Positions 28,956 to 39,647 of a DNA stretch of 64,000 nucleotides are shown here, one piece after another. The notes below the pieces were generated by a model that saw only the letters and a list, made by a program, of their open reading frames with translations, did not search any database and had not been told where the DNA came from. The stretch comes from Asterias amurensis (lineage: Eukaryota; Echinodermata; Asteroidea; Forcipulatida; Asteriidae). The stretch covers positions 9,795,501 through 9,859,500 of the forward strand of contig NC_092669.1 in assembly GCF_032118995.1 (NCBI RefSeq), read 5' to 3'. Position numbers and translations under genes: made by a program. How positions within the stretch are numbered: the first letter of the stretch is position 1; the number at the start of each line of letters is the position of its first letter.

Positions 28956-30259
28956 AGATATAGCTGTCAGTTCCTTGTCAAAGAGAAAACATGGTATGAC
29001 AAAAGGTATTCCATTGAACAACAAAAAAGTACTTCAGTGTGTTCTCACCTTGGAACAGTTTGGACTGGGGAGCAACCAAACTCGTTGGAAGTTGAAGGAT
29101 CGACTGTTGCAGTGGGTAGAACGATTCTGAAGCGTCTAAATTTCAAAACGTTGATCTTGTCATAAGCAATCTAGATGCAAATGTTGCGTAAAATTAATTT
29201 ATATTTGGGTTGAAGTACAGTAGCTCCTAATCTATCCGCATATCCAAACCCGGTGTATGTCGAGCACTTTGTAGAAACAGTTTGGAGTTCACTGTGAAGG
29301 CGAGAAAATTTTTGTGATGTTTGTGGGAGAAGAATACTTTAGAATAGAGGTTGTTAATGTCTACACTGTAAATTACCAAGGCTTTCACAAAGCTGTAAAA
29401 GATTTCTCTTTTAAAACACAATTTTCAATGTTTCTATAGTGTTTTTTTGTTCTGAAGAACACAATTGCTTGGCAATTAAGATAGACAGTTAAAGAATTTT
29501 TTTTGTTAAATTGGCCCTAGTTGAATGTGCCCACATTCACATTGTACATACTACATGTTCATGATTCTAGACATTTTGTGGCATTTGTAGTTTTGACATA
29601 AAAGGGTGTTGTTTTTTTTGTAGGACAAGTTTTCTCAGAGTGAAGCCTTCTTCGAACTTTGTAAGTTTTATGTAGATTTGTGGACAATGTGTTTTGTGTT
29701 ACCAAAAAATACTCAAATCCTTTGAAGAATATTTATTAGATCTATGTAACTAAATTTAACATTATTTTTGTTTCGTTTCTGTCATCATAAATTCACTAAA
29801 TAAGACAGTTTGTTGTGTTGTAGAAAGTGCGATTAATTTGAGAATGGCTTACTCGGAGAAAAGTCCAACCAATCGACACTTAGTATCATGAAATAAATTT
29901 CTATATGGGCTCAATTTCAAAAAGCTACTTAACTGGAAAATAATGCTTGAAATTTAAGCAGAAATTAGCAGGTTACCAGTGACAAATCGTACACGTCTTA
30001 CGATAATTTGTCTGGGAACCTTATTCTGGTAAAAAAACATAGTTTAGTTGTACTGAGCAAATTTTTGTGCTTAAAAGCAGCTCAATGGAATTGGGATCGG
30101 AAAGGACTTAAAAAGTAAAGGTTCCCAATTTTCAAAAATTACATCTTATTAAATGTTTGTGATGTAAATGAATAAATTAACACCAGAAAAATGTGTTAGA
30201 TTTGCAGAGTCTGTTCTGAGTTCTGCTAGGCACAAATTAATGTAGGACAATAACATGCC
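28956..30259 (+). other. Conserved unit flank, no gene
   Basis: GATATAGCTGTCAGTTCC, GCGTCTAAATTTCAAAACG, GGAGAAGAATACTTTAGAAT and GTTACCAGTGACAAATCG keep the same order as 54770-56800 and parts of 18850-21650 and 47690-48660. It is paralogous spacer of the tandem unit. Confidence 0.5.
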
Positions 30260-30633
30260 TTAAAGACAGTGGACACTATTGGTAATTGTCAAAGACCAGT
30301 CTTCTCACTTGGTGTATCTCAACATAAACAGCTAACCTGTGAAAATTTGAGCCCAATCGGTAATCGAAGTTGCTAGATAATGATGAAAGAAAAAAACACC
30401 CTTGTCACATGAAGTTGTGAGCTTTCAGATGCTTGATTTCGGGACCACTAAATCTGACGTCTCGAAATCAAATTCGTGAAAAATTACTTCTTTCTCGAAA
30501 ACTATGTCACTTCAGAGGGAGCCTTTTCTCAGAATGCTTTATACTATCAACCTCTCCCCATTACTAGTTACCTTACCAGGTGAGGTTTTATGCTAATATT
30601 TAAATGGAGTAGTTACCAACAGTGTCCGATGCA
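30260..30633 (+). mobile_element. TTAA-type MITE
   Basis: TTAA at 30260 then AGACAGTGGACACTATTGG; the right end reads ACCAACAGTGTCCGATGC with no clear TTAA left. The internal hairpin around GACGTCTCGAAATC is typical of the family. Confidence 0.72.
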
Positions 30634-30756
30634 AAAAATGACATCTTCTCATTAAATCTTTGTAATGTAAATGAAAGAAACTTGAAAATTTGTAAGATTT
30701 GCAGAGTCTGTTCTGGGTTCTGATAAGTACAAATTAATGTAGGACCATAACATGTC

Positions 30757-30911
30757 TTAAAGGCAGTGGACACTATTGGTAATTACTCAAAATAATTATT
30801 AGCATAAAACCTGATTTGGTAATGAGTAAGGGGGAGCTGTTGATGGTTTAAAAATACACCAAGTGAGAAGACTGGTCTTTGACAATTACCAATTTAGTGT
30901 CCTGTCTTTAA
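30757..30911 (+). mobile_element. Short internally deleted TTAA-type MITE (155 bp)
   Basis: TTAA at 30757-30760 and 30908-30911 enclose AGGCAGTGGACACTATTGG and an end ATTTAGTGTCCTGTCT, with most of the interior missing. Its left flank TGTAGGACCATAACATGTC copies the flank of the preceding element (TGTAGGACAATAACATGCC), so a segment of about 500 bp was locally duplicated. Confidence 0.68.
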
Positions 30912-31789
30912 TGCTTCGTTTTTGAAAGGGCATTGGGCGCCAAGGCATTTTCTCCTTGCCATTTTTTTTCCTAATGAGGAATTTGTAATTCAATTTGTTA
31001 TAGCTTGCGCAAACTCATGATAAGGCAATGACCAGGTGGCATCGAGGCAATCACATTCATTTGCTTATGTGGTATCGGGCCTACAATTAATTTCCACAAA
31101 GTCTGTCTTGAAGACATTTGTTTTTCTGATAGGGCAACTTTGTGGCTAGTGTTATAGTGCAGAATCATGCTTGTGGCAACTCCAGAGTGGCCTTCAAAGG
31201 AGGCATGTGCCTCCATGTCCTTTTCATTGTTTCATATGCATTGCACTGGGGCAGGCAACTGGGCCCACTAATTACCTCCATGGCCCTGCCGTCCTTGGGT
31301 CATTGTGTTCAGTCCTTCATGGTAGAGATTCTAGGGGAAACAAAGTTTCAGTTGCAATATCCTTTCCCCCTACTGATAGTGGAAGTGAGCCCCCCCCCCC
31401 CCCCCCCCTCCCCATTACAAAAAACCCTGCTTGATTGTCCCATTCTAACTACGCAGCGTTAATGTGGAGGGCGCTGTCATTAAATCTCCATGGCCCATGT
31501 TTCATAAAACTGGAAGCACTTTTTAACAATTCAGTGAGTATTGTACCAGCCAACCATTGAGGTTTGCACTATTGTCACTGGTGCCAGCCCGGCCCCACTC
31601 AACATTTGCTTGGCAAGATTTTCAAGCTGGCATAGGATTATCGTTCCGCAGTGTAATACCTTATGAGGGGAGTCCCTGTATGCTCCCGATTATTGCAAAA
31701 AATGTGCAGGACGAAATATGTTTCTAGAAATTATTTCATAAAACAGCCGTAGAACGAGTCTGGTACCTCTTTTCGAGGTATTCGGTCTT
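30912..31789 (+). other. Conserved unit spacer, no gene
   Basis: Matches parts of 21760-23600 and 48730-49900 (GAGGAATTTGTAATT, GGCAATGACCAGG, CAATATCCTTTCCCCC, ATTATTTCATAAAACAG). A C run at 31389-31408 is low complexity. Confidence 0.45.
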
Positions 31790-31990
31790 GCTTCACACAC
31801 GTCGAATGCAAAATGTTGGGACAGGTGGTCGATCCCTTGAATGTTTTAACATTGAGAAGGAAAGCAACTGAGTTGAACCTACAGTATGAGTTCGTGTGTA
31901 TGACCTCTGACATTATTCCCCCCCCCCCCACCCCCGAGCACAAACAAATCGTAGCTTCTATCATCAGTACAGTTATAAATTGTATGGTTT
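31790..31990 (+). promoter_or_regulatory. Decayed promoter/exon-1 block of the 33.7-kb gene
   Basis: ACACGTCGAATGCAAAATGT, GGTGGTCGATCCCTTGAA and GAAAGCAACTGAGTTGAA follow the conserved order, but the TATA position reads GAATGTTTTAAC. At the donor position (near 31985) GTAAGT is replaced by GTATGG. The block may be weak or dead. Confidence 0.5.
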
Positions 31991-32801
31991 AATGATTATG
32001 AACTGAGTTTACTTCTCTACACAGAGTTACTGTACTACGTACAGACGTATCCTCCTCTACGACCTAGCCCACCTTGTTGAGCTGTTAATGGCTCCGCACA
32101 TTATTTTCTTAACTTCATGGCTTAAAAAATGGCCATTATCTGACCAGATTGAAATGTGAAAGCTCAAGAGAAATTTCATCTCATTTGTTTGATGAGTAGT
32201 ATAGGGTGTAAGTGTTTCTCAATAGTCAAACAGAGGTGAAATTGTTTTATAGTGAAAATCAACATTTGAACAAAAACACAAGGCCATCGGCATTGTGCAG
32301 TCATGCTTAAATAAACGGCCTCGGGCCTACCGGCTCATTGTGAATTTCAAGCCTTGCTAAAAGTACACAAATAAATATCATTCATGAATACCTAAGACAG
32401 TTTATCCATTCGGATTGGTCGAGAGGGCATCACGTGGGGTTGGTTGAACCGATGATATAATACCAGTAAAAAGTGTTGAAACATGGGCGTGACACGACAC
32501 ACGAGCTTGCACCTGTGCTTATAAAAGACAGTTTCTTCATTCCTATTGGTTGAGAACAATTTTAGGTATTTATGGTGGGAACCAAAGTGTGTTGAATCAA
32601 TTTTCAACTAGTGGTTTAAACCGGCGAGGCATGTATCTTTATAATTTACCTCGACTTCGTCTCGGTAAAATTATCAAGAACCAGGCCTCGGTGGATTTAA
32701 ACCACTAGTTGAAAACCTCTTTACACTCACCACATTGATTCCCTTGTTCTCAGTTTAAAACAAAGTTGTAAGTATCTTTTAAAATTTGATCTTGATTACA
32801 G
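31991..32801 (+). other. Predicted intron region with a palindromic MITE
   Basis: Sequence 32060-32097 is an arm of the hairpin element (CACCTTGTTGAGCTGTTAATG). Sequence 32395-32760 holds a palindromic element with GGTTTAAACC..CTCGACTTCGTCTCGG..AACCACTAGTTGAAAACC, also at 37040-37240. The acceptor CTTGATTACAG ends at 32801. Confidence 0.5.
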
Positions 32802-33227
32802 ATATGAGGTACATCCAAAGAAGACAAGTATGTGGAGCAACCAATGTTTAGAAAAAGGTGAGCTGGAAAAACATCAAGCTACCCATACTGGAAGTCATTG
32901 GATGAATTTGTGTGCGATGTTGGTAATCAAATACAGGCTCTGACATCGAAGAAAAACCATGTTGTGATGGTAACACCTTCCAATTAGGTTAAAACGACAT
33001 CACTGTGTCCTCACTGGAGAAGAAGCAATAGTTTGTGACAGTTGTAGACATCTTTAAAGCAAATTTTGACCGACCATAACTGAACCCACAGTAAAGGAGA
33101 AACTATCTACTTAAATGGTGTTTTGGAGAAGATGAAATTGTCCTTTAAGTGTCCATATCCAAGTGTGTCATTCGTTGGCATATTTGGCTATGAAGTAACT
33201 GTGCATCATGGAAATAATTCTGGAATT
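32802..33227 (+). other. Leader exon of the 33.7-kb gene
   Basis: It contains the 37-codon upstream ORF 32830-32943 (MWSNQCLEKGELEKHQATHT...). Fossil fingers follow: CATCACTGTGTCCTCACTGG, then GTTTGTGACAGTTGTAGACA, which reads RHHCVLTGEEAIVCDSCRHL before a stop. The leader is interrupted by a LINE insertion at 33228 and resumes at about 33560. Confidence 0.62.
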
Positions 33228-33560
33228 TTAAATAATAATAATAATAATAGCTAATTCTTATATAGCGCATTTCATAACTGAAAGAAATACCAATGCGCTT
33301 AACAAAAAAACAAAGGCAAACAATAAAGCAACCAATAACCAAAAAAAATGCGTTAACAAAATGCAAACAAAAGGATTAAACTGAACAGAAGGCAATAGAA
33401 AACAAATGGGATTTGAGCAGAGTTTTGAATTGTTCCATGCTCTGTGGAGAGCGGATGTAGCCTGGAAGAGAGTTCCAAAGTTGGGGGGCGGCACTAGAGA
33501 AAGTCCTTGAACCAAAGGATTTAGTTCGAACGGGTGGTATGGTGAGAAGATGTTTTGAAA
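33228..33560 (-). mobile_element. 5'-truncated LINE 3' end inserted in the leader
   Basis: On the minus strand the frame reads ..RTKSFGSRTFSSAAPQLWNS and LPGYIRSPQSMEQFKTLLKS, the typical end of a CR1/Jockey-type reverse-transcriptase ORF. It is followed by a 3' UTR and a (TTA)n tail at 33231-33250. The paralogous leader at about 52375 is uninterrupted (ACTAATTCTGGACTTGTGAA). Confidence 0.75.
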
Positions 33561-33664
33561 TATTTCTTGGGGGTGCATAACTGCAAGATTTATTTTTCAA
33601 TCACTTATTTTTGTAAATAGTAAACAATCATACCAGTAAACGTTAAAATTGTCTATTTACCAAT

Positions 33665-35188
33665 ATGAATTCTGAAAGTAACCAAATTGAATTTGTCTGT
33701 GACTTGAGTCACCAACGAGTCCACACTGACGCAAAACCATTTCTTTGTGACTTATGTGGAAAAGCCTTCCCACAAAAACTTCTCCTGGTCGAACACAAGT
33801 GTGTCCACACTGGAGAGCACTCTGGAGAAAGACCATTTGTTTGTGACATTTGTGGAAAACCATTTTCAAAAAAAACCTGCCTGACAATTCATATGTGTGT
33901 CCACACTGGAGAGAAACCATTTGCTTGTGACATTTGTGGAATTTCTTTTTCTCAAAAATTCCGTGTAGTGTGGCACCAGAGAGTGCACACTGGAGAGAAA
34001 CCATTTGTTTGTGATATTTGTGGAAAAGCATTTTCTCAAAGTGGCTCTTTGAATCGTCACCAGAGAGTACACACTGGAGAGAAACCATTTGTTTGTGACA
34101 TTTGCGGAAAAGCATGTGCTTTTAAAAGCAATTTAATAAGTCACAAAAGACTCCACAATGTTGATAGACCATTCATTTGTGATTTTTGTGGAAAGTGTTT
34201 TGCTCAGAAGCACACTCTCAAGTGCCATCACCAAACTCACGTTGAGGAAAAAACTCACAGGGAGAAACCATTTGTTTGTGATAATTGTGGAAAAGTCTTG
34301 AAATCACGAAAGAAATTTGACAAACACACATGTGTCCAATCTGTAGAGAAACCATTTGCTTGTGATATCTGCGGAAAAGAATTTTCTCAAAAGTTCCGTT
34401 TAAGGTGGCACCAGAGAGTGCACACTGGAGAGAAACCATTTGTTTGTGATATCTGCGGAAAAGAATTTTCTCGAAAAAACGGTCTGAGTCTTCACCAAAG
34501 AGTACACACTGGAGAGAAACCATTTGCTTGTGACATTTGCGGAAAAGCATGTGCTCTTAAAGGCAATTTAAAAAGTCACCAAAGACTCCACACTGGAGAC
34601 TTTTGTGGAAAGTGTTTTGCTCAGAAGCACACTCTCAAGTACCATCACCAAACTCACGTTGAGGAAAAAACTCACAGGGAGAAACCATTTGTTTGTGATA
34701 GTTGTGGAAAAGTCTTGAAGTCACAAAAGAAATTTGACAAACACAAATGTGTCCACTCTGCTGTAGAGAAACCATTTGCTTGTGACATTTGTGGAATTTC
34801 TTTTTCTCAAAAGTTCCGTGTAAGGTGGCACCAGAGAGTGCACACTGGAGAGAAACCATTTGTTTGTGATATTTGCGGAAAAGCATGTGCTCTTAAAAGC
34901 AATTTAATAAGTCACAAAAGACTCCACAATGATGATAAACCATTCATTTGTGATTTTTGTGGAAAGTGTTTTGCTCAGAAGTACAATCTCAAGTGCCATC
35001 ACCAAACTCACGTTGAGGAAAAAACTCACAGAGAGAAACCATTTGTTTGTGATATTTGTGGAAAAGTCTTGAAATCTAAAAAGAAATTTTACAAACACAA
35101 ATGTGTCCACCCTGTCGGGGAGCCATTTGTTTGTGACAAAGTTTCAGAGAAGCAGTTTAAGTATTCACCAACTATTCCTCATTTATAG
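33665..35188 (+). CDS. C2H2 zinc-finger protein, 16 finger positions in triplicated blocks (507 aa)
   Basis: ATG at 33665 (MNSESNQIEFVCDLSHQRVH). Unlike its relatives, the first finger is intact (FLCDLCGKAFPQKLLLVEHK). From finger 3 onward the array is three successive copies of a 4-5 finger block: SFSQKFRVxWHQRVH, a KAFSQ/KEFSR finger, KACAxKSNLISHKRLH, CGKCFAQKxxLKCHHQTH with linker VEEKTHREKPF, and KVLKSxKKFDKHKCVH. Blocks begin near 33921, 34354 and 34774. Finger 7 ends in Gln rather than His. Finger 11 has lost its first CxxC (GDFCGKCFAQKHT) through a small in-frame deletion. The tail is SEKQFKYSPTIPHL. Several fingers have Cys or Ala in place of the core Phe (KACA). DNA binding in the nucleus is presumed. 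Confidence 0.9.
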   Translation: MNSESNQIEFVCDLSHQRVHTDAKPFLCDLCGKAFPQKLLLVEHKCVHTGEHSGERPFVCDICGKPFSKKTCLTIHMCVHTGEKPFACDICGISFSQKFRVVWHQRVHTGEKPFVCDICGKAFSQSGSLNRHQRVHTGEKPFVCDICGKACAFKSNLISHKRLHNVDRPFICDFCGKCFAQKHTLKCHHQTHVEEKTHREKPFVCDNCGKVLKSRKKFDKHTCVQSVEKPFACDICGKEFSQKFRLRWHQRVHTGEKPFVCDICGKEFSRKNGLSLHQRVHTGEKPFACDICGKACALKGNLKSHQRLHTGDFCGKCFAQKHTLKYHHQTHVEEKTHREKPFVCDSCGKVLKSQKKFDKHKCVHSAVEKPFACDICGISFSQKFRVRWHQRVHTGEKPFVCDICGKACALKSNLISHKRLHNDDKPFICDFCGKCFAQKYNLKCHHQTHVEEKTHREKPFVCDICGKVLKSKKKFYKHKCVHPVGEPFVCDKVSEKQFKYSPTIPHL

Positions 35189-36234
35189 GAAACCATTTGT
35201 TTGAGATATTTGTGGAAAAACTTTCTCACACAAAATTCAGCGGGTCCACACTGGATGGAAATGGACTATGAGCTGACCCTCATTCAGCTCATAGACAGGC
35301 ATTTTTGTTATTGACTAACGCTTGCCTGGCGTTCGGGGAACCATACCCACGAAAAAAAAAATCAAGCTGCTACATCAATGGATGATGTCATCGTCAGCCA
35401 ATCACCGTGCAGGAAAACCCATCGGATTGACGGTTGAAATCGCTGTATCCTGACTGGACTAGGTACGATCCGGTCTCGCATTTACAGGAAGAATATTAAA
35501 TAATCTATCCATGTATACTATTTTGACTGTTGCTGACATTCATAACGGGATAATCTGCCGTGTTTTGTGACTTGTTTTCTTTCATTTTGAAGCAATTTTT
35601 AACGTACAAATTTCTCTTTTTATAGATTGAGTTGCACTGATTTTTTGACTTCATACAAAACGACAGATATGCTCTTTGTTTCAATGTACTGCTACTTTAT
35701 TTCTGTCAATACTTTTCAGACAAGGCCGAAAAAGACTGAATTTCAGAAGCCCTTTGTGCTATTGAGGTCACGCACGAAAAAAGATGAGTAATTCTCAGAT
35801 AAACAAAAATTAATTTGGTGACCTGCGGATAGACTGAAGACCAGTATCCCAACATATACATCAAACCACAAATCTGTACAAAATGTTTGGCTCAAATGGT
35901 CATAATCAAAGTTGCAAGAAAATAATGAAAGAAAAAACACCCTTTCGGATGACTGGTGAGAAACCCCTCAAAAAATATTATTTGATAATAGTTACATCTT
36001 TCTCTACAACTATTACCACGAAGGGTGTCGTTTGTCACATTTTTTTCTAAACAGCTCCCAAGTTTTAATGGTCATTATTTTTGGTTTGGAGTAGTTACAA
36101 AGTTCATACCCAAGTTCATTCTTGGGCCAAAAAAAAGAAAAAGAATCGTCCCCTCCCTCATCCTTTATTTTCAGGCCGCATCCTGTTTTTAATTATTTTT
36201 TATTTTACATAAATTATTTGTTTTTTGTTTGATA
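35189..36234 (+). other. Non-coding; decayed finger remains then no recognised feature
   Basis: AACTTTCTCACACAAAATTC and GGGTCCACACTGGATGG (35220-35260) are shared with the 3' flank at 53945. A short hairpin CTATGAGCTGA..TCAGCTCATAG is at about 35267-35297. From 35300 to 36230 I see no gene or repeat family I can name. Confidence 0.4.
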
Positions 36235-36570
36235 ACTGTCAAAGACAAGTGTTCTCACTTGGCGTATCTCAACATATGCATAAAATAACAAACCTGTGAA
36301 AATTTGAACTCAATTGGTCTTTGAAGTTTCGAGACTAAATTATGAAAGAAAAAAAAACTTGTTGGACCAATTGGTGCGCTTTCTTCTAACTAGAAGTCTT
36401 TTAATATTTTAGTGAGAAATTACCTTTTTCTCAAAAACTATGTTACTTCAGAGGGAGTTGTTTCCCACAATGTTTTATACTATCAACAGCTCTCCAATGC
36501 TCATTACCAAGTCGGATTTTAAGTTGATATTTGTTTTGAGTAATTACCAAACGTTAAGCGTCCCTTTAAA
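36235..36570 (+). mobile_element. Degenerate TTAA-type MITE
   Basis: Internal family phrases in order: GTCAAAGACAAGTGTTCTCACTT, AACCTGTGAAAATTTGA, TTACTTCAGAGGGAG, TTTTGAGTAATTACCAA. Terminal repeats are lost. It is older than the other copies. Confidence 0.55.
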
Positions 36571-37034
36571 CTGGCTGATTTGTTCAGAACTTGTAACTAC
36601 ATAAAGTAAGTGGTGACTTCAAACGTAAGAATTGGTTGCCAGTTTGAATTAAAATTCTTGGTGACCCATCTTTGAAAAAATAAAAAGGCCCCACAGCCTT
36701 TGGACGACCAATATTGGATTTTTGGAAACCATGCATTGTACCTTTTGAACTTTGTTATTTTTGTAGTAGCAGAGTTCTTTTTTGTGTGTGCCAGAGCATG
36801 GAGGAAGAATTGGCCAGAGTGTAATTTTGGACAGACAAAGCACTCTAATAATGTTCAATATTATTATTATTTTTTTAAATAATATTAAACTGTTTAGAGT
36901 AAATTAAGATAATACTGAGACATCAGGCCAAATAAAGTTTGTGAAAATAAACCTTTTGTATGAATTTAAAGTAGAACCTTTCCTTTGATTTTTGTTTTGT
37001 ATCAACCTGCTTTGGCTCAGTTGTATTGACCTAA

Positions 37035-37735
37035 GTTTCTTCATTGCATGTTATTAAGGGAATCAATGTGTGGTGAAGAGGTTTTCAACTATTGGTTTAA
37101 ACCCGTGCCGAGGCCTCGACTTGATAAGTTTACCGAGACGAAGTCGAGGTAAGCAAATTATCAAGAACCAGGTCTCGGCGCGGGTTTAAACCACTAGTTG
37201 AAAACCGATTCAACACACTTTGATTCCCATTCATAAATACCTTTTCGGTCAAAAAACGTCAGTGGACACGTTTGGTGATTGTCAAAGACTATAGCCTCGC
37301 AGTTGGTGTATCTCAACATAAGAATAAATCAACAAACCTGTGAAAATTTGAGCTCAATCGGTCATCAAACTTGCGAGGATAATAATGAAAGAAAGAACAC
37401 CCTTGTCACACGAAATTGTGTGCGTTTAGATGGTTGATTTCGAGACATCAAGTTCTAAATCTGAGGTCTCGAAATCAAATTCGTGGAAAATTACGTTTTT
37501 CTCTAAAACTATGGCACTGCTCCAGAGCATGGAGGAATAAATTTATTCCTCCATGTTCAGAGGGAGCCGTTTCTCACAATGTTTTATACCATCAACTTCT
37601 CCCCATTACTCGTCACCAAGTAAGGTTTTATGCCAATAATTATTTTGAGTAATTACCAATACTAGTTGAAAACCGATTCAACACACTTTGATTCCCATTA
37701 ATAAAATAATAACCTTTCGGTCAAAAACATCATCC
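37035..37735. mobile_element. Palindromic MITE with a TTAA-type MITE inserted and a duplicated flank
   Basis: GTTTTCAACTATTGGTTTAAAC and its mirror AACCACTAGTTGAAAAC span 37085-37207, with the inner CTCGACTT..AAGTCGAG hairpin. A TTAA-type MITE occupies about 37257-37660. The flank CTAGTTGAAAACCGATTCAA..TTCGGTCAAAAA appears on both sides of it. An extra hairpin GAGCATGGAGGAATAAATTTATTCCTCCATG at 37525-37555 lies inside the MITE. Confidence 0.6.
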
Positions 37736-37859
37736 CTTTTTGGTCAAAAATAAAATAAATGCATAAATTATAATTGTTCATTTTTTTTTCTGTCGAAACA
37801 ACACCCCTCCAGCTATAAAATGGCAAGGCCCTCGGGTAAACAATTCCTTATAAGGAGAT

Positions 37860-38195
37860 GCTGGGCGTGTCGCGCGTATCGCGTGACCCCGGTGTGTGGC
37901 AGGTTTTTTTTTCCTGGACGAACGTGGGTAATTATCTGCACACGTTCGTCCTGAAAAAAAAGAAAACGCCACACACCGGGGTCGACCTAGCCTTTAGTCA
38001 AGGCGCACGCGGCACACCGGATAGCACACACGACCCGAAAAATGTAACGCACGAAAAAAGACTACCACCGCGAGCGGCTCGCGGTGACAGTCTTTTTTCG
38101 TGCGTTACATTTTTCGGGCTGTGCGTGCTGTCCGGTGTGCCGCGTGCGCCTTGACTAAAGGCTAGGGTCGACCTGAACGAACGCACCCCATAAGT
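37860..38195. mobile_element. Two adjacent palindromic elements, CG-rich
   Basis: CCCCGGTGTGTGGC and CCTGGACGAACGTGGGTAAT are mirrored at 37930-37985. A second palindrome, AGCCTTTAGTCAAGGCGCAC..GACTTTTTTCGTGCGTTAC, spans 37987-38166. The outer right end ACGAACGCACCCC resembles the MITE at 58647. ORFs here are palindrome shadows. Confidence 0.6.
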
Positions 38196-38659
38196 GACTC
38201 CCACAATGCCTTGCTCAATCAAACGCACTTTTAAAAACAGACTGGAGTTAATAGCGCAATTTCAATCCAGAGGGGCGCATTTTCTAAACTGTGCGTTAAG
38301 TCCCTATGTCGAATCGGGACTGTTGGAATTTGCGTACAGAAGATGAAGCGCAATTTTCTCACAGCGCGAGTCTGTGTGTTTATTTATATTTGGTAGACCA
38401 CCCGAGAAGGTAGGCCAGTGGTGTTGTTGTGTGATGCTCTTCAATTTTCAGTTCTGATGGGAAAAAACTGTTACCTCCTCCAAAAAAACAAACGTAAGTT
38501 CTTGAAATGAAAGTAAGTGTAGCGTTCTTCTACGATCCTCAATATCTACCAGAGTGATTTTATTCACAATTCCTGAGGGACTTTGATGTTAGCACTTAAC
38601 CAAAATAAAGACCGAATGGATTTTCTTCCTCCATGATGGAAGCAAGCACAGTATTATTA
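38196..38659. other. No feature recognised
   Basis: Unique-looking sequence without a credible frame. Given the order of genes, a promoter for the 42.6-kb gene might lie somewhere upstream, but the conserved block is not seen here or up to 41 kb. Confidence 0.3.
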
Positions 38660-38797
38660 ATATTAGGCCGTGTCCGAAACGGCGACTTCGGCTACAGCTA
38701 CGGCTAGATCGCGCGCGTCTGCCTATTCTTCAACACTGGTAGACGCGCTGATCTAGACGTAGCTGTAGCCGAAGTCGTCGTTTCGGACACGGCCTAA
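38660..38797. mobile_element. Palindromic MITE (TTAGGCCGTGTCCGAAACG ends)
   Basis: Left TTAGGCCGTGTCCGAAACG and right CGTTTCGGACACGGCCTAA are perfect inverted repeats. The arms continue GACTTCGGCTACAGCTACGG / GTAGCTGTAGCCGAAGTC. The interior is identical in order to 23697-23813. Confidence 0.8.
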
Positions 38798-38874
38798 GGC
38801 CCGTATTCCCGGAAAAGCCAGCCGCGTATTCGGAAAATAGAACACATACAGTACAGGGAGGTTCAATAGACCTT

Positions 38875-39061
38875 ATAAAATGCACATGACGTCGTTTCAG
38901 TAGGACGCCCTCACCGACCTAGTAGAGGTCAAAAGGAGGTTCATTGGCCAATCCTGTGCGCCGCACGTACTAACAAACCTATGGGCTATGCGTTTCGATT
39001 GTTTCGTCACCGTTTTTCCACCAAGATGGCCGCTGGATGACGTCAATGCATAAGGTCTATT
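38875..39061. mobile_element. MITE with AATAGACCTTAT ends
   Basis: AATAGACCTTATAAAATGCA at the left is the near-inverse of TGCATAAGGTCTATT at the right, with GACGTC just inside both ends. Non-coding. Confidence 0.65.
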
Positions 39062-39077
39062 CTACAGGTGAAGATCT

Positions 39078-39647
39078 GGGCCCAGTTTCATGGCTCTGCT
39101 TACCGTAAGCACAGAATCGGCGCTTACGAAAGCAGGGGCCAGGGAATTCTGTGCTTACGGCAAGCGTATTTCACGGGTTAGCGACGAATTTGGGCTTCTG
39201 CGTGTGCGAACTCCACGTTACTAGGCATTCTACGCTTACAAGGCTAGCGCAGAAATTCGGCGCTTGCACGTAAGCGGGGAATCGTATTCGTAAGCGCAGA
39301 ATTCTTCCTTTCTTCCTTCCTTCCTGTGAAGTGCAGCCTCGCATATGTGAGGATAAATGCACGGCGTGTTTGCGCATGCATCCAAGAAAAATAAGTAGGA
39401 CATGCTGTCGAGTGCGAAAATAATTTATGTAAACAAGTGCAAGTAAAAACTGTTGGATATAGAGAGCTACTAAGATGGATGAGCCTTAAGTGCAAGCTTT
39501 AAGGTGTCAAGAGATTTGTACTCCGCTAGATCTACTGCTAGGCTATTCCAGTCCCGGATGGTACGTGGGAAGAAGGAGTTAGTAAACACAGTTGATTTGG
39601 TGTGCAAGGGATGACAAAGCGGTAAGCAGAGCCATGAAATTGGGCCC
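39078..39647. mobile_element. Palindromic element (GGGCCCAGTTTCATGGCTCT ends) with a LINE fragment inside
   Basis: GGGCCCAGTTTCATGGCTCT..GCTTACCG is mirrored by CGGTAAGCAGAGCCATGAAATTGGGCCC. Further GTAAGCGCAGAATTC-like motifs are tandem inside. Sequence 39470-39605 on the minus strand reads NSFFPRTIRDWNSLAVDLAE, a CR1/Jockey LINE ORF2 end, showing a later insertion. Confidence 0.65.

Noticed and set aside
33657-34115. Antisense ORFs of 60-150 codons under every ZNF array (for example QMVSLQCVLSGDDS-type repeats)
   Set aside because: They mirror the 84-bp finger periodicity of the real genes; the repeats are reverse translations of TGEKPFVCDICGK and have no independent start, splice or domain support.
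37858-38228. Arg/Pro-rich ORFs on both strands at 37.9-38.2 kb
   Set aside because: They are mirror images across palindromic transposon arms.
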